Assembly: GCA_900557195.1 (NCBI GenBank)
Contig: USRT01000002.1
Location: 62,001-126,000, forward strand
From: an uncultured Clostridium sp.
GTDB taxonomy: Bacteria > Bacillota > Clostridia > TANB77 > CAG-508
DNA length: 64,000 nt
Direction: 5' to 3'
Within the stretch, counting starts at the first letter, position 1; every line of letters begins with the position of its first letter. Below are positions 27,631 through 37,076 of the stretch, in pieces. A program made the translations under genes and the position numbers. The notes below the pieces were generated by a model. That model had not been told where the DNA came from. It did no database searches and saw only the letters and a program-made list of their open reading frames with translations.

Positions 27631-29504
27631 TTAGTTCCAATTCTCTTTGCAAAATTTTTCAAATGCTTTTGCATCTTGTTCATCCATATTATTTTTCATT
27701 TCTTTTATGTTTTGTTCTGAAATTGGATTTGTTAGAACATAACATCCATCATGATATTCTAATATATTTACATATTTATAGTTTTTCAAATTTGTACTTT
27801 TAGAAAAGTATACTGTAGCGTTATCAAAAAATTTATCTAATTTTGCATCTCCAGTTTTGGCTTTTTTATAATCTAAATTATAATTATTTTCATTCTCTAT
27901 AGGTATACATTCTGTAATTCTTTCTATATATCTTCTTCCTTTAAAATCTTTTACCAAATGTATATCAAAGTTTAATACACTAACAACTTGTTCTTCTGCT
28001 ATTTTTTCATCATTAAAAACTCCTACTTTTAAAAGTGAATTTCTTAATGATTGTACAAGTAGTGGAAACGTTTTAGCATGATGAGTAAATAAAGTAAACT
28101 GGCTTGCAACTTGAGCTGCTTGTATCATCCATGCTGCAACAGCATCTGTTGCTACCTCTCCTATAATATTCACACTACCATCTGTTTTCTTTTGTACATC
28201 TAGTCCCATCTGACCAGATATACTTTCTGTTTCTCTAAAAGTTAATATATTTCTTGTTGGATAAATTTTTCTTAAATGTAATTCGAAAGCAGTTTCTTGC
28301 ACTCTTATATTCATTGTTTCATAAATATTTTCTATCATCGCCATAAGCATTGTTGTTTTTCCTGATGCTTGTTCTCCTGTTATAGATACTATTCTGGCAC
28401 CTTTTACAAGATATTTTATTAAATCAATTGCGTTTTTACTTCCTTCTTCAACAATTAAACTTTCTAAACTTGCTTTTTTTACATCGAATTTTCTTACGAA
28501 AAATGCCCAATTTTCGGCAAAGCTTGGTCTTACAACAACAACTCTAGATCCATCTTTCATTTCATTAATCTTAAATCCATTTGTATCTGATAATTGACCT
28601 GGATTATTGTATTTATATATGTTTTGGCATACTCTTTTTAATTCTGATTCAGTTCCAAAAGATAAAAATTCTAGACGAATTGATTTTCCTTGAAAAAATA
28701 TCCAAACACTATCACAAGCTCTTGGTATTTTATATCCTTCTATATTATTTAAATATTCTCCTCCTGATTGTGACATCTGTGAAATAAAAGATTCTGGAAG
28801 TCCCGATACTCCGGCCTGATACTCCGATCTATATTCATTTCTCTTATTTCATCTATAACACTATATCCTTTGTATCCTTCGTAAATTCTTTGTACTAGTA
28901 CTTTTAATTTATCTTCATATGTTAATACAAAATTCTCTTTTTCGAATATTTTATTAATATCTTCTTCTGTTATAACATAACAAGGTTTTGTATTTCCTTT
29001 TAAATATCTTAAATCTGCTAAATTATACTTTTTTATTATTTCAGTTAAGCTTTCTGTTCCAAATTCATTTTTATACATATATAATATAATATCAAATTTA
29101 TCTTTTGCTGTTAAAAGTGATGGTACATCAAAAGGAATTGCTTTAGAAATATTAGTTTCATCAACACCATATTCCCTATATAATATGTCATAAATTAGCT
29201 CTTTTACATATTTTTTGTCATTTGCATCTCCATATGTACATCCTTTTAAAGCTTTTTTTAATTCATACTTTTTATTTTTTCTTCTTTTTAATTCTTCTTC
29301 TGAAAGACCTATATCATATAAATTTATTTTTGTAATTTCATCTAATCTCTTTTTTATAAAATTCGTCATTTTATCTAAAGTATAGGTTTTATCATCTACT
29401 TCTATTATTTCTTCTGTTTCTTCTTGCTTTATTTTTTGTATACCATATAGAATAAATATAATTACTAACGCAAAAATAAGTATAATTAAAATTGCATTAA
29501 TCAT
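27631..29504 (-). CDS. CpaF/TadA-like secretion ATPase (needs two +1 shifts at CGG)
   Basis: 623 residues after two corrections. N-terminal span and soluble region (226 residues), then CGG-A at 28826-28824, four codons, then CGG-A at 28813-28811. Dropping both C gives MNIDGVSGGVSGLPESFISQ and joins the ATPase half. That half shows a Walker A (GEQASGKTT), a Walker-B-like NIIGEVAT and LFTHHAKT, as in CpaF. Exactly two shifts are needed, and a third CGG 6 nt later falls out of phase. It powers assembly in Tad/type IV pili. It sits between the CpaE-like and TadB-like genes. Confidence 0.85.
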
Positions 29505-29525
29505 ATTTTTCTCCTTCCTCGGATT

Positions 29526-30365
29526 TTATACTTTTAATTCTAATTCTTTTAATTTATATATAATATTATTACACATATTATCAACTTCTTTTATAAAAAA
29601 ATTATTTCTATCTGATTCATCTACATTTCTTAATTTTAGAAAAAAGTCTGGAAGTTTTGCTTCCGTGCATGCCTCAAAAAACAATGTATTATATGGAATA
29701 ACTGATAATAAGCTTTTTTCCTTTAAAAATCTTGTTACATTCTTTTCATTATATTTTGAAAATCTATCATATTTCCCTATCGAAATCATAACATTTTCTT
29801 GTCTGTATATTTCTTCTTTTTCTCTTAAATCTATAAATTCTTCTATGGTTCTTAGTCCTTGATTTAAATTTATTATTATAATATCAGACATCTGCAAAAT
29901 CTGTTTTCTTATATTTTCTGATACTCGTTTGCTTAAGTCTACAAATACCAAGTCATAATTCCTTTTACTCGCTTCTATTACAACTGGATAACTTTCACAA
30001 ACATTCTTATATTCTGAATAAAACTTAGCTTGTGGTGAGCTTAATATCTCTAATCTATCTTTAAAAACTACTTTAGCGTAATCTGTTACTATATTCTCTG
30101 ATGACCTATTAGATACTAAAACTTTAGTTAACCCCTCAATGCCAGAACCTACTCCTACTAAATTAGAATTTAATAATCTAGAACCCGTATTACTTTCATT
30201 TTCTTGTTTCCAGAAACAGTTTTCTAAACTTGAATCTCTAAAACTTGTTGCAATTGCTAGCATTTTATAATTATGTTTAATTGCCATATGTGTGATAACC
30301 GAAGCCATAGACACAGTTTGTCCTGTTTCTTTATAATCTGTACTATAAAATGTTATAATTGCCAT
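29526..30365 (-). CDS. CpaE-like P-loop protein, copy 2
   Basis: 279 residues resembling the MinD/ParA-type fold of CpaE: an N-terminal strand (AIITFYSTDYKETGQTVSMA) in the place of a deviant Walker A, and LVFVDLSKRVSENIRKQIL then IIINLNQG in the switch region. The Walker Lys is absent or displaced, so it may not hydrolyse ATP. CpaE proteins localise Tad pilus machinery. It abuts a second, related gene upstream. Confidence 0.6.
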   Translation of the reverse strand: MAIITFYSTDYKETGQTVSMASVITHMAIKHNYKMLAIATSFRDSSLENCFWKQENESNTGSRLLNSNLVGVGSGIEGLTKVLVSNRSSENIVTDYAKVVFKDRLEILSSPQAKFYSEYKNVCESYPVVIEASKRNYDLVFVDLSKRVSENIRKQILQMSDIIIINLNQGLRTIEEFIDLREKEEIYRQENVMISIGKYDRFSKYNEKNVTRFLKEKSLLSVIPYNTLFFEACTEAKLPDFFLKLRNVDESDRNNFFIKEVDNMCNNIIYKLKELELKV

Positions 30366-30367
30366 AT

Positions 30368-31066
30368 CTATACACCTCTTTCTAATTGTTTAAAAGCCTT
30401 TTTTAAAAGTCCTATCTCCTCACCATTTAATATTTCTTCTGCAATATACATTAATCCATCTTTATATTCTGGAGTTAATTTTTTTAATTTTATTTTTGAC
30501 ACTCTCTGATTTTCTGAAATAACTGTTTGATCTCCCATTTCAAACGGGAAATATATAATCTCTTCATTCCATTTAATGTTATAATCTTTTGCCAAGAATT
30601 CTAAGTATTCATCATCTTGCTTACTTACATCTTTTGCAAAATATACTTTAGTAAGTGTTAATTCCTTATTTGTACTTGCTAAAATTTCAATACCTTTTTT
30701 TAATGAATACAAATCAAATGATGTAACAAAATACTTACTTGTAGAATCCTCTATATTATAGTTCATATAACTTTCTAGTGAATCAATATCATAAAATATA
30801 TAATCATATTTTAAATCTTCATTTTCATCAATTCCAATATAATTTTTTATATCAGAAATTTTATTAAAACCAACTGCAACATCAATCCCTTCAAATTCTG
30901 TTACATAGGTTTTGCTGGGATTAATAACTGGTACTACATACTTTGCTTTTTGATTTACTGTAGCATCTACTAATAATACATTTTTTTTCATAGCTACTAA
31001 TAATCTTGCAATGTATATTATAAGATCGGTTTTATCATATGCACCTATAAAACTAATTTTTTTCAT
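30368..31066 (-). CDS. CpaE/ParA-like protein, copy 1
   Basis: 232 residues with a ParA-like start (MKKISFIGAYDKTDLIIYIA), a strand ending in Asp (KNVLLVDATVNQKAKYV) and YDYIFYDIDSLESY. The P-loop lacks the canonical GKT, so nucleotide binding is doubtful. It lies 2 bp before copy 2 and after the SAF-domain gene. Confidence 0.55.
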   Translation of the reverse strand: MKKISFIGAYDKTDLIIYIARLLVAMKKNVLLVDATVNQKAKYVVPVINPSKTYVTEFEGIDVAVGFNKISDIKNYIGIDENEDLKYDYIFYDIDSLESYMNYNIEDSTSKYFVTSFDLYSLKKGIEILASTNKELTLTKVYFAKDVSKQDDEYLEFLAKDYNIKWNEEIIYFPFEMGDQTVISENQRVSKIKLKKLTPEYKDGLMYIAEEILNGEEIGLLKKAFKQLERGV

Positions 31067-31093
31067 TTAATCCTCCTATTAGTTTCTTAAAAA

Positions 31094-31990
31094 TTATTTC
31101 AAAGCATCTAAATATTTTTTTCTTTCCTGCATAGCCTTATTTACTTCATCTTCTATAGATTTTTCTATATTATCTTGTGCTTTATTATTATATACCCCTA
31201 ATGAGGAATTAATATTATTTCTTGTATTTACTGATTCATTAAATCTTGTAATTAAAGCATTTCTTGCTTCGACTGTTATATTACTATTTTGGCGAATTGC
31301 TTCTTGTACTGTGATACTTGGAACATAAGTTGGTGTAGAAGAATTTTGAAGTCCTGGTTCTATATACTTAGATACATATAAAATAGAACCTTCCATAATA
31401 TAATTCTCTACTATTGCGTTACTCATTGTTTGTATTTCACTTTCATTTAATTTAAGTAAAATTGTATTTTCTGAATCTATTCCTAAAACTTGTGGCAATT
31501 CTATTTTCTTTTTTGAAACCACTATATAATCTAATCCTGAAGGTAATCTTAATCGTATATCAACATATTCATTAGTATTAATTTGTGATGGTAACAAAAT
31601 CATATTATATTCTTGAATTCTTGTATCATTAGTAGTTTTATCATCTGATTTTGTTATCATATCAGATGATAAAATTGTTCCTTGTTTTAAATCTATCTTT
31701 GCAATTGTATCTTCTTCAATTTGCATCAAAGTAATACTATTATTTGGTACTATTTCAGTAGTTACTTCTACTTTTTTTAGATTTTCTAATTTTATATTAT
31801 CGCCTGATTTTATATCTGTTGTTAAAACATATGCGTCTTTTGACTCTTGCTGTTTTTCTTTATGTACATTATTTATATTTATTAATCTAAATATCAGAAA
31901 TGCAATTATAACTCCTGTTATTACTAGTGTTACAAACATTCCTAATATAAATGAATTTCTTGCTTTTCTTTGCATTGGATTTTTTGCCAT
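31094..31990 (-). CDS. SAF-domain protein, CpaB/RcpC-like
   Basis: 298 residues: a short cytoplasmic N terminus, one membrane span (14-34), then an SAF-type domain (YVLTTDIKSGDNIKLENLKK, AKIDLKQGTILSSDMI) and a C-terminal helix rich in Glu/Lys. CpaB/RcpC proteins stabilise the outer part of Tad systems. First gene of the cluster, behind a sigma-A-like promoter. Confidence 0.7.
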   Translation of the reverse strand: MAKNPMQRKARNSFILGMFVTLVITGVIIAFLIFRLININNVHKEKQQESKDAYVLTTDIKSGDNIKLENLKKVEVTTEIVPNNSITLMQIEEDTIAKIDLKQGTILSSDMITKSDDKTTNDTRIQEYNMILLPSQINTNEYVDIRLRLPSGLDYIVVSKKKIELPQVLGIDSENTILLKLNESEIQTMSNAIVENYIMEGSILYVSKYIEPGLQNSSTPTYVPSITVQEAIRQNSNITVEARNALITRFNESVNTRNNINSSLGVYNNKAQDNIEKSIEDEVNKAMQERKKYLDALK

Positions 31991-32018
31991 ATGTTTACCA
32001 CTCCCTACATTTTACTAC

Positions 32019-32047
32019 ATAATACTACTAATTCTATTTTACATCAA
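32019..32047 (-). promoter_or_regulatory. Sigma-A-like promoter of the pilus-like cluster
   Basis: In the minus sense TTGATG (32047-32042), 17 bp, TATTAT (32024-32019), ahead of the SAF-domain gene at 31990. Confidence 0.6.
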
Positions 32048-32170
32048 CGCCCTATAAAAAACAATAAATCTGGGGTTTGTAATAAGGATTTAATATATTT
32101 GTAATATTGGTGTAATAAATTTAAATTGAAAGAGTTAGTGATTTATTTTTTTGTTTTCTACAATGTTACC

Positions 32171-32334
32171 GTCTGCCAATAATTAGCATATTTATAAATT
32201 TAAACCAATCTTGAAGCGTGTCAGCAAGTGCTAATAATGTGTTTTATACCACGCAGTCACTAAAGAAATTTTAGCTAAATTCGTACCGTCTGCGATTGGT
32301 TTAAATTTATAAATATGCTAATTATTGGCAGACT
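32171..32334. repeat. Perfect 39-bp inverted repeat element
   Basis: Arms 32171-32209 and 32296-32334 are exact inverted copies (GTCTGCCAATAATTAGCATA begins the left arm), around an 86-bp loop that is less A+T rich. The string ACCGTCTGC occurs both at the left boundary (32169-32177) and just inside the right arm (32287-32295). It looks like a miniature inverted-repeat mobile element. It lies in the 373-bp gap upstream of the pilus cluster; no gene is seen there. Confidence 0.75.
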
Positions 32335-32363
32335 AATGTGTATTTTTACTTTTCTTCTTTTAT

Positions 32364-32783
32364 TTACCTTCTAAATCTTCTAGTATAGTTTCGCGTTGGA
32401 TAAAAATCGCCTCTAGAACATATTGGGCAAGAATTATTATCATCATCAGTATTGCTGTTTTCTCCACAAATGCAATTATTATTTGAATTACTGCTTAAGT
32501 TATTAATACAATCGCTGTTTTGATTGTTATTAGAACTATTATTTAAGCAATTTCTAATAAAATTGCATATCGCTTTAACAAGTGCAGCTGTTATAAATGC
32601 AAGTATTGTATAAACTATAGCAAATACTAAGAAACTTGAATCAAAAGCAGCAAATGTAACAATTAGAAATATAGCAAAAAATGTTGCTGCTACTAATATA
32701 GGACAATCTAATATTTTTTCTAATACTATTGCAAATATAATTGTTGCAACAGGTATAGCAAAAAATAGTAATAAAGTATTCAT
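32364..32783 (-). CDS. Small membrane protein with Cys-rich tail
   Basis: 139 residues. Three hydrophobic segments (residues ~3-18, 30-48 and 50-70) precede an Asn/Ser-rich linker and a tail with CICGEN and CPIC, which could bind a metal. Not a family I can name with confidence. RBS near 32790; it stands alone. Confidence 0.6.
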   Translation of the reverse strand: MNTLLLFFAIPVATIIFAIVLEKILDCPILVAATFFAIFLIVTFAAFDSSFLVFAIVYTILAFITAALVKAICNFIRNCLNNSSNNNQNSDCINNLSSNSNNNCICGENSNTDDDNNSCPICSRGDFYPTRNYTRRFRR

Positions 32784-32890
32784 ACAAAATTCCTCTCTTT
32801 CTATGTATCATTTTCATTTTGTATATATTATTCTTTATTACTATTTTTTGTTACTAATCTATTGTTTCATAAATTTTAATTTAGTTATTT

Positions 32891-34171
32891 TTAATTTAAA
32901 AAAGATTCTGGATTATTTTTTAACAATTCAATTTCCTTTCTAAATTCTTTTAATTCTTCCGCCGTAAAATACTTTAAAAAATATTCTGAATCTTTCTCTA
33001 TTAAATGCTCTTTAATGTAAATATAATATTCCCTTAAAAAATCGAGATAAAAACATTTATTTTGTATTTCATCAATATTTTGAATTCTTAGAAATCTTTT
33101 AAATCTATCTTGATAAATGGAATCAATTAATTTGATAAAAGTATAATTGTTAAAATATCCAACTTCCACCCATAGTTTCATAACTCCTAATATTTTATCA
33201 ACCAGTTCTGATATATATCCTTCTGCACCATATTTATACTTAGAAATTATTATATAGAGATTTCGTCCTATAAGTCCCTCTAACTCTTTTTCATCTTTTT
33301 CTTCAATCTCAGCAAACATTTTTTTAGTTACATCATTATAATTTTTAAAATGAGTTATTATTTCAGTTCCCTTATATTCTCCAAAATCATGGAATAAAGA
33401 CTTTGTCATAATTGTATACTTGTCTAGTTTTTCTCCTAATTCTTTATTACAATATTCTGCAAGTAAAAAACTCATAATTGTAATCATGTATGAATGAAGA
33501 AGCACATTTTCAGGTAATTGGGATGGTATACTAGAATATCTATATACTTCTTTTAAATTCAAAGCTACATAAGTCAAATTTCCATATTGACTTTCATTAA
33601 AGGTATTGTCTATTATCGAATTTACAATTATTTCTTTTTCTTTATAAAAATACTCTTCTTTATTGCTATTTTTAAACTGCATTATAATTTTATCTTTTAT
33701 ATCATTAAAATGTGAAATAACTTCTTGATTTCCTCTTAATAAGATTTTTTGAAAAATTGCAAATTCTGCAATATCTTCTAAAAATGTTAAAAGTTTACTG
33801 TATGCATTTACCTCATTCTTTTTATAATTATACTTTAATTTTTGCATAATTCTATTTTTGTATTGAAATTTTTCTAAAATCAATTCATCTAATATAGTAT
33901 AATATAATTTAAAATCAGATTCAGAAATTTCAAATGCTAAACTTCCAGTTTCTCCATATATGATTTGTTTTAATAAATAATTAGATATTGTATCTGTTAT
34001 CACTTGATTTTGTTCATTTCTATCTTCAATAATTTTTATAAATAAATATATTGCAATCATAGATTTATCTATAATTGTATATTTATTATTTATTGTTTGA
34101 TGTATTTTTGAATTATAACTATCAATACAAGATATGTATATCTTAAATAAATCTTCTATTATATCATTCAT
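32891..34171 (-). CDS. HD-domain protein
   Basis: 426 residues. The middle carries an HD-type metal-site pattern: HSYMITIMSFLLAEY, then SLFHDFGEYKGTEI and a later Glu-rich helix, as in YfbR/HD-hydrolase nucleotidases and phosphohydrolases. The N- and C-terminal thirds are helical and unrecognised. No operon partner is close. The substrate is not predictable from this. Confidence 0.6.
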   Translation of the reverse strand: MNDIIEDLFKIYISCIDSYNSKIHQTINNKYTIIDKSMIAIYLFIKIIEDRNEQNQVITDTISNYLLKQIIYGETGSLAFEISESDFKLYYTILDELILEKFQYKNRIMQKLKYNYKKNEVNAYSKLLTFLEDIAEFAIFQKILLRGNQEVISHFNDIKDKIIMQFKNSNKEEYFYKEKEIIVNSIIDNTFNESQYGNLTYVALNLKEVYRYSSIPSQLPENVLLHSYMITIMSFLLAEYCNKELGEKLDKYTIMTKSLFHDFGEYKGTEIITHFKNYNDVTKKMFAEIEEKDEKELEGLIGRNLYIIISKYKYGAEGYISELVDKILGVMKLWVEVGYFNNYTFIKLIDSIYQDRFKRFLRIQNIDEIQNKCFYLDFLREYYIYIKEHLIEKDSEYFLKYFTAEELKEFRKEIELLKNNPESFLN

Positions 34172-34315
34172 TATTTTACTCCTATCATTAAAAAGTATCG
34201 TTCTTGCTATATTATATAATTCCTTTTATTATATTTCTGTTGCTTTTAATGTACTTGACATTTTTCTTTTTAAAACTTGAATTATATCATCTAATATTGT
34301 ACAAATTTATACACT

Positions 34316-35057
34316 TTATTCATATTCAACACTAAGTAAATACAATCCTTGTGGAGGAAGAGTTTTTCCTGCTCTAGTTCTACTTTTTGAGTCAATTATT
34401 TCTTTTATATCTTCTGCTTTTATTTTTCCAAGTCCAACATCTAATAATGTTCCAGCTATTATTCTAACCATATTATATAAAAATCCATTTCCTGTAAGTT
34501 CTATATATATTCTATCATTTTCTCTATAAAGATTTGTACTATAAATTGTTCTTACACTACTTTTACTACTTGTTCCACTTGCTTTAAATCCTTTAAAATC
34601 GTGCTCACCTTCAAACTCTTTTATAGCCTTTTTCATTTCTTCTATATTTAAACTAATTGGAAAATGATATTCTAAATTTCTATAAATCGCTGTACCATAT
34701 TTTGAATTATTTATAATATATCTATATGTTTTTTTCTTACAAGAATACCTGCTATGAAACTTTTGGTCTACTTCTTCTGCTTTTTTTATAACAATTGATT
34801 TTTTTAGCCTTGAATTAATCGCTATAGCCATTTTCTCTATTGGAATTTTACTATTCGTTTTAAAATTTGCAACTTGACCGAATCGCATGTACACCTGCAT
34901 CTGTTCTTCCAGATGCAATTAAATCTATATCATCTTCTCCTGTAATACTACTAATTACTTTTTCAATCTCACCTTGTATATTTAATTTATTAGGTTGCTT
35001 TTGCCATCCATTAAAGTCTTTTCCATCATATTCTATTACTAATCTTATATTTCTCAT
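34316..35057 (-). CDS. truA: tRNA pseudouridine(38-40) synthase (needs +1 shift at CGG)
   Basis: 246 residues after correction, normal for TruA. The catalytic Asp is in GRTDAGVHA (residue 53). Codon 60 is CGG (34880-34878) followed by T; the zero frame stops soon after. Dropping the C gives GGT and the family-typical IGQVANFKTN, then YRYIINNSKYG, FKGFKASGTSS and GNGFLYNMVRI to the end. The conserved Gly after HAI is exactly the restored residue. It stands between cdaA and the HD gene. Confidence 0.93.
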
Positions 35058-35160
35058 ATTATATCACCTTTTTTATTTTTAAAAGCAGACGTGTATATAA
35101 GTATAACACGTCTGCATGAAGAATCTTAAAATTCAATACTTTATTAAAATTTCAAAGTGT

Positions 35161-36091
35161 TCATTTTGAGTTTTCCCCTCCGAACATCTTTATTCTTATT
35201 TAATCTATTTTTAAGTTTTAAAACATTTTTTCTAGTTTTTTTATCTTCTTTGTATCTATCAGAAACTATATTTTTTATTAATATCTTTTTAAGTGCATCT
35301 TCTTTTAAATCTGCGATTAAGTTACCATCCCTTGCAATAGATACTTTTCCAGTTTCTTCTGATACTACTATTGCAATAGCGTCAGATTCTTTAGAGATTC
35401 CAATTGCTGCTCTATGTCTTGTTCCTAGCTCCTTAGCAATATCTTGACTGCTAGCAAGTGGCAAAATGCATGCTGCTGAAACAATTTTATTTTCACTTAT
35501 AATTACTGCTCCATCATGCAGTGGAGTGTTTGGTGTAAATAGATTTACAAGCAACTGTGGTGATACTTCCGCATCTAAAATAACACCTGTTTCTATTATA
35601 TCTTTTATCTTAATTTCTCTTTCTATTACAATTAGTCCACCTGTTTTAGTTTTTGAAAGTTCCATTGCTGCAATTACAATTTTATATACATCTTCTTTTG
35701 TCTTTGTAATTACATCTTTATCTATTCCAAAAAATCTAGTGAATTTATTGCTTCCTAACTGTTCCAAAGTCCTACGTAATTCTGGCTGAAATATAATTAT
35801 TAAAGCTATAACTCCATATGTCATAACTGATGTTAAAATGAAGTTTAGAATTTTCAAGTTTAATAAATCACTAATTGCTACAATTACTACAAAAAGTACT
35901 ATTCCTTTAAGCAATTGTGCAACTCTGGATTTTTTTACTGATTTAACAAATTTATATCCTAAAAATATAACAATAACTAAATCTAATATTAAAGATATTA
36001 ATTTTATTGGATATTGATATAGTTCATGTATGTATGCTATTACATTTAACTGAATAAACCCATTTACTGTATTTATCAAATTTTCTATCAT
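35161..36091 (-). CDS. cdaA: Diadenylate cyclase CdaA (C terminus depends on CGG reading)
   Basis: Makes the second messenger c-di-AMP from two ATP. Three N-terminal membrane spans, then the DAC domain with LHDGAVII and GTRHRAAIGIS motifs. Near the end is an in-frame CGG followed by A (35182-35180). Read as Arg, the protein ends RRGKLKMNTLKF at 35144 (315 residues). With the +1 shift it ends DVGGENSK with a TGA at 35161 (309 residues). The usual partner cdaR and glmM do not follow; truA does. Confidence 0.88.
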
Positions 36092-36120
36092 ATATATCTC
36101 CTATTTTTATATAGATACAA

Positions 36121-36249
36121 TTATTTTATTACTGTATTTACCAAATAATATATAAAAGTTGTAGCTACACCTAATATCATTAATCCTGCTAAGATAGCAG
36201 CCATTACTTTTGTAAGAATTCTTCCTGTATCATAGTTTTTCTTTGCCAT
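36121..36249 (-). CDS. Small single-span membrane protein (42 aa)
   Basis: Reads MAKKNYDTGRILTKVMAAIL, then a hydrophobic span ending TTFIYYLVNTVIK. AGGAGG lies 7 bp before the ATG, which supports real translation. It is directly upstream of cdaA (30 bp), so the two may be co-transcribed. I do not recognise the family. Confidence 0.65.
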   Translation of the reverse strand: MAKKNYDTGRILTKVMAAILAGLMILGVATTFIYYLVNTVIK

Positions 36250-36340
36250 TTTACATTCCTCCTTTGTTTACATCTATACATAATGTTATCACACAAATTT
36301 TGCTTTTTCAACATTTTATCGTATATATTTATATAATAAA

Positions 36341-36649
36341 TTATCTATAATATTTTTCTAAAATAGAAATAGCCCTTTCTAAATTTTGTGAAGTATGAAT
36401 AATAGAGACTATTTGAATTTCACTTTCTTTAATATAATAAATAATTCTATGCTTTTTATAAAGTAACTGTCTAAATTTTATATCATTTAATTTAAACATA
36501 ACTTTCCCCAATTCACTATTTGATAAAAGACTATTAGTAAAAACAACTAATGACTTTATATAATCTTTTATATTATGTAGTTCTGCTTTTGATGTCTCTT
36601 TAAAATTTTGTAATTGTTCTAATGCTAGAGGTGTCCATTTTATTACCAT
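36341..36649 (-). CDS. RelE/ParE-family toxin
   Basis: 102 residues with the RelE/ParE pattern: IKWTPLALEQLQNFKE, then FRQLLYKKHRIIYYIKESEI and a C-terminal helix after VSIIHTSQN. Members cleave mRNA at the ribosome or poison gyrase; which one cannot be told here. Its start overlaps the antitoxin stop by 7 bp. Confidence 0.75.
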   Translation of the reverse strand: MVIKWTPLALEQLQNFKETSKAELHNIKDYIKSLVVFTNSLLSNSELGKVMFKLNDIKFRQLLYKKHRIIYYIKESEIQIVSIIHTSQNLERAISILEKYYR

Positions 36650-36813
36650 TTTGCAATCTCCTTTAATAATTGTTCTGTTGTAATACTTGCTCCATCCTCA
36701 GCTTGTTTATAACCTTTCATAATACTACCAATTAAAAGTAATGCTTCTGCAATCTCCTCATCCGAAACATCATCTGGTAGATTTTGAATAACTTGTAACG
36801 CTAATTCTTTCAT
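36643..36813 (-). CDS. Antitoxin of the RelE/ParE-type pair
   Basis: 56 residues from the ATG at 36813 (AGGAGGAATGTATCA upstream): MKELALQVIQNLPDDVSDEE, then IAEALLLIGSIMKGYKQAED. Acidic N terminus and flexible C terminus suit an antitoxin. The frame is open a little further upstream but that part overlaps the promoter. Next to the toxin in the normal order. Confidence 0.65.
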   Translation of the reverse strand: MKELALQVIQNLPDDVSDEEIAEALLLIGSIMKGYKQAEDGASITTEQLLKEIAKW

Positions 36814-36843
36814 TGATACATTCCTCCTATTTAAGAATATACT

Positions 36844-36853
36844 CTGTATACAG
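36844..36853. promoter_or_regulatory. Palindromic operator in the toxin-antitoxin promoter
   Basis: CTGTATACAG is a perfect 10-bp palindrome between a TTGTGA and a TATATT in the minus sense (16-bp spacing). This placement fits autorepression by the antitoxin. Confidence 0.45.
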
Positions 36854-37030
36854 TATATCACAACAAAGCAGATTTGAAAACAGAAATTTAATTTTCCTTT
36901 TTTGGGGCAATTACAGATTGATTTAAATTCTTAGTTGTTATGTGATAATTTTATTCTCTAAAGTTTCATTTATTATGAATAGTAAAACATTTATTTATCT
37001 AACTTATAAAACTTTCTTACTATATATATC

Positions 37031-37071
37031 AAAGGACGCAAAACCTATATCTTCCTTTAGGATTTGCGTCC
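37031..37071 (-). terminator. Terminator after the lipoprotein gene
   Basis: Minus-sense stem GGACGCAAA / TTTGCGTCC with an internal CCT/AGG pairing, followed by TTTGATATATA. It lies 6 bp after the stop at 37077. Confidence 0.65.
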
Positions 37072-37076
37072 AATAT

